64,000 nt of DNA, taken from the NCBI GenBank assembly GCA_022559845.1, contig CM040118.1:265383519-265447518 (forward strand). The letters run 5' to 3'. Source of the stretch: Amorphophallus konjac (lineage: Eukaryota > Streptophyta > Magnoliopsida > Alismatales > Araceae). Below, one piece after another: positions 1-11,665 of this stretch. The position numbers were made by a program, and so were the translations under genes. Numbering within the stretch: the stretch's first letter is position 1; each line of letters opens with the position of its first letter. A model generated the notes under the pieces. That model saw only the letters and a program-made list of their open reading frames with translations. It did no database searches and was not told the DNA's origin.

Positions 1-1995
1 TATCAAAGGCAAGATACCCTCATTCTTATTATAGAATTGAGGTCCACAAGAACATCAACAAATGGTATGATATCATCATCCCATTAAGAATTCTCATGAT
101 ATACTCTTTGCATATCATAAGGGCCGGTATACCATGTTTCTTTTAGAGTGACATGGCATTCAATAGTGTAATGGGTTTTTAGGGTACAACCAGCTCAGTC
201 GGCCTTGAGGGAATCCAAGGCTCGAGGAGTCTTACAGAGGTCTCTATGACTAACTCGCTAGTCCAAAGGAACGGAATGTCCAATGGAGAGCTTGTATGTC
301 AATGAGAATTGAGGGTGATCGATAAAACATCATGAAACGGGGGACTATACTCACAGAATGGAGATATAGTGCCAATATACATATATATAGATATACTGAA
401 ACCATCGGTTATCAGAAAACAGGGTAAAAACATTTTTACAGGAAAATAACGACTTAAGTAAAGTCACTACTCAAGTAATTAACGCCTTAGATAAGGGCGT
501 TTATCTATTTTCCTATATTGCAGGAATTTCAATAATTCAGTATTTTACCAAAAACGCGCCCTGGTAAGGGGCGTTTAATTACAAGTTGACGACGTGTACA
601 GCAGTCGTCCCTTCAATATTTCTAGTTTGCAGAATATTATAAATCTCAAAATTTCAATGAAACGTGCCCTGGACAGGGGCGTTAGTTTACATAAAGCGCC
701 CTGGTATGGGGCGTCAGTTCAATAAAAGACGACCTGGACAAGGTCGTGATTTCAAGAATTCATCGACTTCGAGATAACATGGTATATAGTCAGGACCAGA
801 AAATATCAGGATCTCAATAGAACAGTCATGCATTTATTTAGAATCATGTTTGCATTGATAATTTATTTTTAAACATGCTATTTATCAATTAACAGGAATT
901 AACGTCCGTGTGCGGGGCGTCGAATCTGGAATTGACGACCTGGACAGGGTCGTGTATTTTAAATCAACGCCCTTGTTAGGGTCGTTTCTTTCAAAACTCT
1001 GTAAAAATACACAGAACACATGAAAACTATATGCATGAACTACCAATGACAATCATCTATAATTATATGGCTGTTTGGGCTACGTTCCATGAGAAAATCC
1101 TACCTTGATAAAGATTTGAACGGATGCAGGTTCTGTGAAGAAAGAACGATACTCTGTTTTACAGAGCCTTCTGGCGATGGTAATTACTAATAGCAGCAGC
1201 AGGCACAGAAGAGGATGCAGATGAAGAACCCACAATTCTTCAATCGATCGGTTTCACTTCTACAGGCAACCTGTAGAGGCAGAAGAAACGAAGAAGAAGA
1301 TATTAAAATCTTCTTATACGTAACCGAAAGCAAGGGGAAAGAACTTACTTGTTCTTCGGAAGACAGAAGCTTTCAACCTGTAATCAGAAGTAGATGAAGA
1401 ATCATCAGTATTCTTCACAAATTCGATAGACAGAGTAAAGAAAAGAACATGCTGTTCTTTACGTACCTTAGAAGAGTCCGAATGCCAAATAGCATTCTCG
1501 GTTCAAGCAGTAGGTTATTTATAGGATTCTTAGAATCCTAATAAGGTTAGTGTTTGATTGGAAGTAACACTTCTGTGATAGAGTTATTACTACATTCGAA
1601 CTCTTTCTCATAGTTATCAACTTACCCTGGATAGACTCCCGGGTCGAACGAAACTCAAACTGAATTAGCGTCCTAAGTAAGGGCGTCGAATTTCAAATTG
1701 ACGCCTTGTCAAGCGTCGTTTCTTGTAGAAACGCGTCCACCCAAAGGACGTTACTCTAACTTGCCCTTTTTATTTATTTTGGTCGTTTGAAATTTGACGC
1801 CTTGATATGTGGGCGTCCTTTCTTAAAAACACGCCTTAGGTGAGGGCGTTTTCTCGTAAAGTAGCGCCTATATCTGAGGCGTTATTTTCATCAGGGTTTA
1901 ATTCTTTTTCTTCCAAGCTCTTTCGTTTATTTTATTAAATCTTTTTAATCTATTTTGATTTATTTATTCCTTTTTATTTTATCAGGGTTGCTACA
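1..1995 (-). repeat. RE1 3' LTR (partial)
   Basis: Direct repeat of 7609-9603 at a constant offset of 7608. About 1 kb of this LTR lies before the window. It ends at GCTACA (1990-1995) next to the polypurine tract. A TATA box (CCTATAAATAA on the minus strand) lies at 1515-1525. At least 15 short imperfect palindromes with CG-containing arms are scattered through it, for example near 480, 553, 589, 660, 695, 729, 902, 933, 964, 1668, 1699, 1733, 1797, 1830 and 1863. Confidence 0.95.
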
Positions 1996-2008
1996 CCCTC
2001 CCCCACTT
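1996..2008 (-). promoter_or_regulatory. RE1 polypurine tract
   Basis: On the minus strand this reads AAGTGGGGGAGGG directly before the LTR start TGTAGC. It is the plus-strand DNA priming site for reverse transcription and is almost identical to the tract of element E at 44685-44697. Confidence 0.9.
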
Positions 2009-2074
2009 AAAAAGAATTTGGTCCCCAAATTCCTAGCATATATTTACATATGGAGAGTGTAGAGTTCATACCTT

Positions 2075-5000
2075 CTAAAATAACTCTGGAAATCGCTTCC
2101 TCATAGATTCCTCGGTCTCCCATGTAGCTTCATGTTCTGAATTCTTATTCCATTGTACTTTAAGCATGGGAATAACCTTATTCCTTAGGGTACGTACTTC
2201 TCGATCTAGTATTCGTATGGGCTTCTGCTCATATGTGAAATCTTTCTGGATCACTAGATCTCCATACTCAATAATATGTGATGGATCATGCACATACTTC
2301 TTCAACATAGATATGTGGAACACATCGTGTACTTCGGACAGTTGAGGTGACAATGCGATGCGATAAGTAACCTTGCCAAATCTTTCTAGTATCTCAAAAG
2401 GTCCGATAAATCTTGGTGTAAGCTTGCCCTTAACACCAAATCTTCGTATTCCACGTCCAGGCGATATCTTGAGAAATACATGATCTCCAACTTGGAATTC
2501 AAGATCTCTTCTTCTCGTATCGGCATAAGCTTTTTGTCTAGACTGAGCAACTTGCAGTCTTTCTTTGATCAATTGTATCTTCTCGGTAGTGTCCCTTACC
2601 ATGTCTGGACCTAACAGTTGTTTCTCTCCAACTTCGTCCCAGCATAAGGGTGATCGACAACTCCTTCCGTATAAAGCTTCAAAAGGTGCCAGTTGTATAC
2701 TTGCCTGGTAGCTATTATTGTATGCAAATTCGACCAGAGGCAAGTGATCATGCCAGTTTCCATCAAAATCAGTAATGCATGCTCTTAGCATATCTTCGAC
2801 TACTTGATTGGTTCTCTCGGTCTGACCATCCGTTTGAGGATGAAAGGCTGTGCTAAAGTTAAGTCTCGTACCCAACGAATGTTGTAGTCCTTTCCAAAAA
2901 TGAGAATTAAAACGGGGATCTCTGTCAGACACGATTGAAACAGGAATACCATGTAATCTGACTATTTCCTTGATGTATAGTGCATCTAAGACATCAACTG
3001 ACCATCGACTCTTGATTGGCAAGAAATGCACTGATTTAGTCAATCGGTCAATGATAACCCATATTCCATCATGTCCTCTTTTTGATTTAGATAAACCCAT
3101 GATGAAATCCATACCAATATCCTCCCACTTCCATTTAGGGATATCTAAAGGATGTAGTTTTCCAGCAGGCTTTTGGTGTTCCGCCTTGACTTATTGGCAC
3201 GTGAGACAGCGTGATACGTAGTCCGCTATTTCTCTTTTCATGTTGGGCCACCAACAATTTCTTTTTACATCTTGGTACATTTTGGTAGATCCAGGATGAA
3301 TCGTATACCTTGACCTATGAGCTTCATCTAAGACCTTCTTCTTCAATTCTGGGCAGTCCGGTATACAAGTTCTATTCTTGAACATTAATCTTCCATCAGA
3401 AGCTAATTGGAATTCCGATTGTCCTTCTAATCTGCCCTTGATTTCTACTAATGTAGGATCATTATTCTGAAGTGCTTGTATTTCAGACAATAAATCTGAC
3501 TGTATGCTTACATGAGATAATGTGACACATCTAGGGTCCGTGTCCATGCTTATATTGAGTTCAGAGAATTGTTCCAGCAACTTCCATTCTTGAATCATAC
3601 AATTGGCTAACAGTGCTCTCGGCTTTCGACTAAGGGCATCTGCTACATGATTACCCTTTCCGGGATGATATTGTATATTGAAGTCGAAGTCCTTGAGATA
3701 TTTCAGCCATCGTCTTTGCCTCATATTTAGTTCCTTCTGTGAGAAAAGATATTTGAGACTCTTGTGATCGGAGTATACAGTAAACTGTACTCCATAAAGA
3801 TAATGTCTCCATATTTTGAGTGCAAATACTACCGCGGCCAATTCTAAGTCATGGACGGGGTAGTTCTCTTCATGCTTCTTTAATTGACGAGAAGAGTAGG
3901 CTATAACATTCCCTTGTTGCATTAGAACACACCCGAGGCCAATGCTAGAAGCATCAGTGTATACCTCGAACTTTTCTCCTTCAATTGGCAATGCTAAGAT
4001 AGGAGCTGTAGTAAGATGATCCTTGAGAGTTTGGAAGCTTCTTTCACATTCCTCATCCCATTCATAACGGATCTCCTTGCGAGTTAACCTCGTAAGTGAC
4101 ACGGCGATTTTTGAGAAATCCTTGATGAATCGCCTGTAATAGCCGGCAAGACCTAAGAAACTTCGGATCTCGCGAGCATTGGTCGGTCTTTCCCAATTCC
4201 TTACAACTTCAACCTTTGATTGGTCTACAGACAAGCCATCCTTTGATATAACATGTCCGAGAAAAGTCACTTCTTCAAGTCAGAATTCACACTTGCTAAA
4301 TTTTGCATATAATTGGTTTGTCCTCAATATTTGTAATGCAATCCTCAAATGTTCCTCATGCTCTTTCTTGGTCTTGGAATAAATCAATATATCATCAATA
4401 AAGACCACCACGAATTGATCCAAATAAGGCCTGAATATACTATTCATTAACTACATAAAGGCAGCAGGGGCATTCGTTAGTCCGAAAGGCATAACAACAA
4501 ATTCATAATGGCCATACCTGCTTCTGAATGCGGTTTTATGAATATCCTCGTCCTTGATTCTTAGTTGGTGATATCCTGACCTAAGATCAATTTTGGAAAA
4601 GTACATGGATCCTGAAATTTGATCAAACAATTCATCGATTCTCGGCAGTGGATACTTGTTCTTGATAGTGAGATGATTCAACTATCGATAGTCGACGCAT
4701 AACCTCATGGATCCATCTTTCTTCTTTACAAATAATACAGGCGCTCCCCACGGGGAAGTACTTGGTCTAATGAATCCTTTCTTAATGAGTTCCATCAATT
4801 GCTCCTTTAACTCCTTGAGTTCAGCAGGTGACATCCTATAAGGTGCCTTTGAAATCGGACCAGCACCAGTGACTAAGTCAATGGTGAAGGCCACTTCTCT
4901 TTGCGGGGGTAATCCCGGCAAATCTTCCGGAAACACGTCCGGAAATTCTTGTACCACAGGAATGTCTTCTAGCTTAGCTTCCTTAGCTTCTTTAACTGTG

Positions 5001-5524
5001 ACAAAGGCAAGGAAAGATGTACATCCTTTCCTGATGAGCTTGCTAGCTCGGAGAGCTGAAATAAGAGGGGATCTGCTCCGACCCTTGGGGTTAGTCAAGA
5101 TTAGTTCTGGAAATTCCTTGAATGTAACCTTACTATTGCGGCAATCAACCGTTGCCTGATACTTGGATAACCAATCTGCCCCTAGTATAGCATCATACTC
5201 TTTCAGATCTAAACATATGAGATCAATAGGGAGATTTCTACCCTGAACCAATACTTCGCAGTTTTGGTAATGATGTGTAATATCAGTCTCATCATCCAGA
5301 GGAGTAGACAAAACTAACTTTATCCATTCCGGATCTAGGGGTAATGGGTCAGAAAACTTCTTAGAAATAATAGAATGCGATGCACCAGTATCAATTAAGA
5401 CATATGCATTCCTGGAACAAACTTTCAATGTACCTTCCACTAAGCCACCTTCTTCTTCTTGCTCGGTCTCCTTGATTGCATGAAGACGAGCATTCTTGGT
5501 TACTGGGCGCTTTCCGTCAACGGC
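2075..5524 (-). pseudogene. RE1 pol (protease, RT, RNase H, integrase, chromodomain), in frame with gag, broken by stops
   Basis: The polyprotein makes the enzymes for reverse transcription and integration. Going down the minus strand: an aspartic protease with a DTGAS active site (about 5385), reverse transcriptase with FIDDI in place of YxDD (about 4400), RNase H with an acidic TDAS site (about 3950), an integrase HHCC zinc finger (HPGS...CLTC, about 3200-3290), an integrase core with D, D and E (MDFIMG, VSDRD, GQTER; 2830-3110), a GPY/F module (about 2440) and a chromodomain ending KRFPELF at 2078. All parts share one reading frame with gag. In-frame stops lie at 4682-4684, 4451-4453, 4280-4282 and 3191-3193, with no frameshift seen. 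Comparison with element E shows Gln or Trp at these sites, so each is explained by one C-to-T or G-to-A change. The element is inactive as it stands. Confidence 0.93.
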
Positions 5525-6427
5525 TTAATCGTTAAGTAATGGGCAATCAGGAATCCGATGCTCACGACTCCCACAACGGAGACATGCTCCTAGTTTCCTC
5601 CAGCATTCTTCTGCTCTATGACCCGCTTTATCACAATGTTTGCACACTGTATTTGGGGAGGTAGTGGTGATAGAGAAGGGCTTGGTCTTCTTGAACTTTT
5701 GGTCTTGTGAGGATATACCTCCATTGCTAGGCCTCTTCTTGAAGTTGGGTTTAAAGGAACCCGAACCTGTAACTTGTTCCTTCTTATCCTTACCACGAAT
5801 CCTATCAGACAGTTCCGTGGCATCTTCTAATAGTTGAGCTCGACGTACTATCTCCGAGTAGACTTGAATGTCCATCGGTGCCAGTTGAGTAATAGCTTGG
5901 GGCCTGAGCCCATTAAGAAACCTCCTAGCTTTCATTTTCTCGGTGCTAACTAGATGCTTAGCATACCGAGATAATCTAGAGAATTGGGCCTCATACTCGG
6001 CCACTGACAAAGATCGTTGCTTTAATGCAGCAAATTCTGCAGCCTTCTTTTCCTGAACTCGATCCGAGAAATATTTTACGTTGAAGTGTTCAACGAATTC
6101 CTCCCACGAAACCTGATCTTGATTTATATTAGCCTCTATTGATTCCCACCAGCATCTAGCATCCCTTTCTAACTGAAAAGTAGCTAATAAGACCTTATCT
6201 TGATCCGTGCATTGCATAACACGGAATATTCGTTCCGTTTCCCTAATCCAGTGTTCAGCGTCATCTGGATCAGTAGAACCCATGAACTTGAGCGGGTTCA
6301 TGTTCTTGAAAGTCTGGTGGAGACTTCCTGCTCGTTGTCCACCTCCTTGTGTTACTTGTTGCAGCACTTGAGTCATGCCTTGTAGTGTACGCTGCATGTT
6401 GCGCCATTGAGCACGTTCGGCAGCCAT
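5525..6427 (-). CDS. RE1 gag (capsid/nucleocapsid), open frame
   Basis: A 300-codon open frame starting at ATG 6425-6427, about 150 nt after the primer site. It is a Retrotrans_gag-type capsid: the central part contains ARCWWES and the segment from about residue 50 to 200 is typical of Ty3/gypsy Gag, assembling the particle that packages the RNA. A zinc knuckle CKHCDKAGHRAEEC lies near residue 260, followed by a second cysteine cluster (CLRCGSREHRIPDC). The stop TAA (5525-5527) sits just before the protease, whose frame continues unchanged. It may be a decay stop or a true gag/pol boundary. Most related elements have one continuous gag-pol frame, so I favour decay. Confidence 0.9.
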   Translation of the reverse strand: MAAERAQWRNMQRTLQGMTQVLQQVTQGGGQRAGSLHQTFKNMNPLKFMGSTDPDDAEHWIRETERIFRVMQCTDQDKVLLATFQLERDARCWWESIEANINQDQVSWEEFVEHFNVKYFSDRVQEKKAAEFAALKQRSLSVAEYEAQFSRLSRYAKHLVSTEKMKARRFLNGLRPQAITQLAPMDIQVYSEIVRRAQLLEDATELSDRIRGKDKKEQVTGSGSFKPNFKKRPSNGGISSQDQKFKKTKPFSITTTSPNTVCKHCDKAGHRAEECWRKLGACLRCGSREHRIPDCPLLND

Positions 6428-6581
6428 TATCCTACAATTATAATAACTAGATTAATACGTGATTTGTATCTTAAAGACTAGCATTCTATGTTAACTTTAA
6501 CCCTTGGTTCTACCCAATCTCACTGGTTAAAGGTTTGAACATATCCTTGGACTTGGGTTTTCCTAGGAATTGAATATCCTA

Positions 6582-6594
6582 GGCTCTGATACCA
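6582..6594 (-). promoter_or_regulatory. RE1 primer binding site (initiator Met tRNA)
   Basis: The minus strand reads TGGTATCAGAGCC, complementary to the 3' end of plant initiator tRNA-Met. It lies 7 nt inside the 5' LTR end (CGTGACA at 6602). Confidence 0.92.
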
Positions 6595-6601
6595 CAAAAA
6601 C

Positions 6602-9600
6602 TGTCACGCCCCGAGCGCGGAAGATACTCGGATGTGCGCGACGAGTTTATATCAATCTTGTCAATCAGAGTAGTAGTGTATTTGACACAAAGACAGAGAT
6701 GCGCAAAATAGAAAGATAACCCAATCTTTTATTTCATAATGGATAGACTATTACAAATCCAATACTCTATTCAAAAGGAAAAGTACATAGTTGACTCAAG
6801 AAAATAGGAAAAAGACTAGATGACACTTGGAAACGCTCTAGCTCTTTCACTCTTGACTTTCCCCATCCGATTGACCTTCTTCGTCGGACTTACCTGAAAA
6901 GTAAGGGACAAACACGGAGTGAGCGAACGCTCAGTAGGAAATTATATCTCAGGAACTAGCAAGGGGTTTAAGTATTTATATCTTTCAAGAATGCACTATA
7001 GCTATGCATGCTCGCATAAAACGACAAGATAGAGAGAGAATTTATCAATAAGACAGCAAGATGAACTAGTCATGAGCTTTCAAGAAAAGATAACAAGATA
7101 TTCAAGCAAGTACTTTTTAGCAAGTCATGTCAAGAACTTTGGCTACCATGTATCAAGCAAGCAAGTAATTACCCTTTTTCGGGTCACGCAAGTCATGTCA
7201 TGTCAAGTACGAGTCAAGTACAAGATTTGTGTGGAATGTTCAATCAAGCTAGTCATGCACTCGGTATAATGCCAGATACCTTATCATTCAACTCCCATGG
7301 GCACAAGTACTTTCGGGTGCTCCTCCCAGGACCAGATCGGGCCCTATATGCGCAGGCATTTATCATGTATTTTGACATCCACTCTTGTATATATAGCCAA
7401 TATGGAATTTCAACAATTTAAGCTTGTAGACACGTAAGATAACTTTGAGAGAATGGAGTCCAAAAATACGACATTGGACATAGATAGGCGATAACAACGG
7501 TACAATCACGATGAACGATGAAACTAGGTGGAATTAGGTTCCCTTAACTCGGGTACCATGACAAGTATGGACATTCTTTATATAGAATTGAGGTCCACAT
7601 CAACAGTATATCAAAGGCATGATACCCTCATTCTTATTATAGAATTGAGGTCCACAAGAACATCAACAAATGGTATGATATCATCATCCCATTAAGAATT
7701 CTCATGATATACTCTTTGCATATCATAAGGGCCGGTATACCATGTTTCTTTTAGAGTGACATGGCATTCAATAGTGTAATGGGTTTTTAGGGTACAACCA
7801 GCTCAGTCGGCCTTGAGGGAATCCAAGGCTCGAGGAGTCTTACGGAGGTCTCTATGACTAACTCGCTAGTCCAAAGGAACGGAATGTCCAATGGAGAGCT
7901 TGTATGTCAATGAGAATTGAGGGTGATCGATAAAACATCATGAAACGGGGGACTATACTCACGGAGTGGAGATATAGTGCCAATATACATATATATAGAT
8001 ATACTGAAACCATCGGTTATCAGAAAACAGGGTAAAAACATTTTTACAGGAAAATAATGACTTAAGTAAAGTCACTACTCAAGTAATTAACGCCTTAGAT
8101 AAGGGCGTTTATCTATTTTCCTATCTTGCAGGAATTTCAATAATTCAGTATTTTACCAAAAATGCGCCCTGGTAAGGGGCGTTTAATTACCAGTTGACGA
8201 CGTGTACAGCAGTCATCCCTTCAATATTTCTAGTTTGCAGAATATTATAAATCTGGGAATTTCAATGAAACGTGCCCTGGACAGGGGCGTTAGTTTACAT
8301 AAAGCACCCTGGTATGGGGCGTCAGTTCAATAAAAGATGACCTGGACAAGGTCGTGATTTCAAGAATTCATCGACTTCGAGATAACATGGTATATAGTCA
8401 GGACCAGAAAATATCAGGATCTCAATAGAACAGTCATGCATTTATTTAGAATCATGTTTGCATTGATAATTTATTTTTAAACATGCTATTTATCAATTAA
8501 CAGGAATTAACGTCCGTGTGCGGGGCGTCGAATCTGGAATTGACGACCTGGACAGGGTCGTGTATTTTAAATCAACACCCTTGTTAGGGTCGTTTCTTTC
8601 AAAACTCTGTAAAAATACACAGAACACATGAAAACTATATGCATGAACTACCAATGACAATCATCTATAATTATATGGCGGTTTGGGCTACGTTCCATGA
8701 GAAAATCCTACCTTGATAAAGATTTGAACGGATGCAGGTTCTGTGAAGAAAGAACGATACTCTGTTTTACAGAGCCTTCTGGCGATGGTAATTACTAATA
8801 GCAGCAGCACGCACAGAAGAGGATGCAGATGAAGAACCCACAATTCTTCAATCGATCGGTTTCACTTCTACAGGCAACCTGTAGAGGCAGAAGAAACGAA
8901 GAAGAAGATATTAAAATCTTCTTATACGTAACCGAAAGCAAGGGGAAAGAACTTACTTGTTCTTCGGAAGACAGAAGCTTTCAACATGTAATCAGAAGTA
9001 GATGAAGAATCATCAGTATTCTTCACAAATTCGATAGACAGAGTAAAGAAAAGAACATGATGTTCTTTACGTACCTTAGAAGAGTCCGAACGCCAAATAG
9101 CGTTCTCGGTTCAAGCAGTAGGTTATTTATAGGATTCTTAGAATCCTAATAAGGTTAGTGTTTGATTGGAAGTAACACTTCCATGATAGAGTTATTACTA
9201 CATTCGAACTCTTTCTCATAGTTATCAACTTACCCTGGATAGACTCCCGGGTCGAACGAAACTCAAACAGAATTAGCGTCCTAAGTAAGGGCGTCGAATT
9301 TCAAATTGACGCCTTGTCAAGCGTCGTTTCTTGTAGAAACGCGTCCACCCAAAGGACGTTACTCTAACTTGCCCTTTTTATTTATTTTGGTCGTTTGAAA
9401 TTTGACGCCTTGATATGTGGGCGTCCTTTCTTAAAAACACGCCTTAGGTGAGGGCGTTTTCTCGTAAAGTAGCGCCTATATCTGAGGCGTTATTTTCATC
9501 AGGGTTTAATTCTTTTTCTTCCAAGCTCTTTCGTTTATTTTATTAAATCTTTTTAATATATTTTGATTTATTTATTCCTTTTTATTTTATCAGGGTTGCT

Positions 9601-9603
9601 ACA
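6602..9603 (-). repeat. RE1 5' LTR (complete, 3002 bp)
   Basis: The complete LTR runs from TGTCACGCCCC at 6602 to GTTGCTACA at 9603 in plus-strand reading. The TATA box is at 9123-9133, so U3 is about 470 bp and R/U5 is very long (about 2.5 kb). The block at 6890-6950 reads CCTACTGAGCG...TTTTCAGGTAAGT on the minus strand and is shared with other chromovirus LTRs here. A second shared block (GACCTCCGTAAG...GCTGGTTGTACC on the minus strand) lies at 7795-7925. CG palindromes match those of the partial LTR. Confidence 0.95.
9123..9133 (-). promoter_or_regulatory. RE1 LTR TATA box
   Basis: CCTATAAATAA on the minus strand; the same site is at 1515-1525 in the other LTR. It is the likely Pol II core promoter of the element. 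Confidence 0.7.
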
Positions 9604-10503
9604 AAAGAAGTGATGAGGATTGAGTCATGAAGCAAAAGTCTAGCTATCTCTGTTAGAAATATATTTAAAAAAGGGGGGGGGGGGCAGAGCAATGACCGTA
9701 AATTACTGAGAAACTACATCCCTTCACCAAGCAAGTGATGTGGACTATATGTCATGAGGTGAACAGTTATCTCTGGCAAGATAGGATGATTAGTTCTGCT
9801 GAGTAACCGGGAATTCTGGCATTGAATAAATATGTTTCCTCACGTCAAAAAGCATGAACTAAATCTGAATGCTCCTAAAAATCATTAAATATAAAATAAA
9901 AAAAATGGTTGACCTAAAGCAAATTTCAGCACCTTAAGAAATTATTTAACGCCAATACTTGCGTGAAATTTGTCCTTAAGGTGCCTTATGAAAATATGGT
10001 GTAAGTTTGAAGGAACGGGTTGGATATATATCTTGAGGGATGTTTTAACCCTATTCAATAAGTACAAATGGCTCTTTCAAAGTCTTTTAATTTTCAGATT
10101 TGGGCTTATAGACTCTGAACCATTAAAATACATAAGGGTGAATCACCAAGTCTTTTTAAAAGAGGATGGTAATTTCAAATATTTAAAACCTCCCTGAAAT
10201 ATTTTGAAAAATCAAAATTTTTAAAGTCGGTCAAGCCCTCTTTGACCAAAAAAGGTTCCTCCTTTCGCGACGGCACATTGACCCTTCTCCTTCATCGGGT
10301 CGACACAGAGTTACCGAAAACCACTCCTCTCTCCTGCTCCTACTTTTTGTGTTCCATCCAGCTTCAGTATTCTCCCTTCCAATCTCCAGCGTACACTGAA
10401 ACACTTGTTTCTTGTTTCTGGCCAAGTTATATTCTTTCCTGAAACCCTATTTTTCGGTCTCAATGGCTCCTCCGGCAACTAAAGGCATGGGCAAGGTGAC
10501 TAC
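9604..10503 (+). mobile_element. Sirevirus-like internal remnant plus a possible 5' leader, flanked by RE1 and S1
   Basis: No complete gene. 9604-9652 and 9685-9775 match the paired hairpin module found in S1, H and F, in plus orientation, and 9795-9870 matches the second module; RE1 inserted inside the first copy. An A-run followed by 12 G lies at 9667-9684. From about 10250 the composition changes to a pyrimidine-rich leader followed by ATG at 10463 (MAPPATKGMGKVTT), cut off by the S1 LTR at 10504. That stretch could be the 5' end of a host exon or of another element's gag. I cannot tell which. Confidence 0.6.
9685..9775 (+). other. Conserved hairpin module (remnant, copy b)
   Basis: 91 nt bounded by CAGAG and CTCTG, with the core order GCAATGA - CTGAGAAA - hairpin - TATGTCATGAGGTG - TTATCTCTG. 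The hairpin here is TCAC-loop-GTGA. The 3' part of the preceding copy survives at 9604-9652, cut by the RE1 insertion. See 15130-15216 for the family description. Confidence 0.7.
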
Positions 10504-11657
10504 TGTTAGGTCCCGAGCGGTGCAATGGGATCTAGAAAGGGGCGGTTGAATAGATCCTCTCACGAACTATGGCCTATTTAAATCTTGACTTTCAAAAGCA
10601 TGAACCACTCCTATGAAGACAATAAAACACTTAGACACAAAACACAACGAATTAAGTCGGAGTGGCTTAAGTGAAGACAGCAAAGCAGGTCCAAGGACTG
10701 CACAGGTAGAAGCTTAAGCCCAACGGAGCACACCTGGGTAGACGGCTAAGATCAACGCTGCTCAGCAGCGAGGTTGATGCTGCTATAGCGAGGTTAAAAG
10801 GTAAGAGTAATATATTGCACTGGACAGTAGGGATCTCAACACATATCAACTAAGTGTGATAACTAGCTGTATGTGTGAACTTTAGAGATCAACCAGAATC
10901 TCATGAATTGAGATTGGCTGCTCGTTGAACCTCGTGTGTATGTGTGTGAGCAATATGGCGATGTGTGCTATAGAAAGCAATTAGGATTCCACTGATATAG
11001 CAAACACACACACCTGTGAATGGGGGTAGAAGATACAGAGCAAACCCACAAGGTGATCAACCCACAACACAAGGATTTTAAGGTGGCTCGGTTGTAAACC
11101 CACAACCTACGTCCACCCCTCACCAAACCCGGTGAGGCTTTCCTGCTGACTCACAGCTTGACAGGGGACACGCCCCAAAACCATAGAACAGAAAAACCCT
11201 CCGTCTATCTTCCTACACACAAAACCGGTAGGGTTGGTTCTCCACAGATCGGAGCAAACCTCTGTCTGTCTTCCTACACACAAGCAGTAGGGATGCAACA
11301 AAGTATGAGGTTGAAATGAGTGGAATGAAAAACACAAGCGGAAGACACTGCAAGTGCAGTGGGTGAATCACAAGAATAAGAAGAAAAACGCCAACAGGAG
11401 CTTTAGATGATGATTTGCCAGCTGGGGACTGACGCTACATATTCCAGATCTGAAGATCTAATTCTTCAGGCTTAGGTAGACTGCAAGGGTGTTCTCTTCT
11501 CTCTCAAGGATGCTCTCTCTTTTTTCTTCTTTCACAGTACTGAACTGAGAATCAGTGCTGGGCTACTTTCTCACACCTTTCAAGAATGTTCTTTACAGAT
11601 GCTCTAGGGCATGGTACTCTCTGGACAGCAGCAGCTTCTTCTCTTGAGGAAGCTTGA

Positions 11658-11665
11658 TATTTATA
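11658..11665 (-). promoter_or_regulatory. S1 LTR TATA box
   Basis: TATAAATA on the minus strand; the equivalent in the right LTR is 20534-20541. It lies about 1.65 kb from the LTR start, downstream of the repeat arrays in transcription sense. Confidence 0.65.

Larger units (their letters stand above)
1..9603 (-). mobile_element. RE1: Ty3/gypsy chromovirus (Tekay/Del-like), minus strand, 3' LTR cut by window start
   Basis: This is a near-complete LTR retrotransposon read on the minus strand. The order from right to left is 5' LTR (6602-9603), initiator-Met primer site, gag, protease, reverse transcriptase, RNase H, integrase, chromodomain, polypurine tract and 3' LTR (1-1995, truncated). The LTRs start TGTAGCAACC and end GGGGCGTGACA on the element's strand. 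Over the shared 1995 bp the LTRs have no net length difference and about 25 base differences by eye, so the insertion is fairly recent. The C-terminal chromodomain and roughly 3 kb LTRs fit chromoviruses of the Tekay/Del type; the exact clade is inference. The right flank (9604 on) is a Sirevirus-like remnant. The left target duplication lies outside the window. Confidence 0.95.

Noticed and set aside
6582..6594. tRNA gene fragments (several initiator-Met matches)
   Set aside because: Each match is only 12-18 nt and sits just inside an LTR end, so these are primer binding sites.
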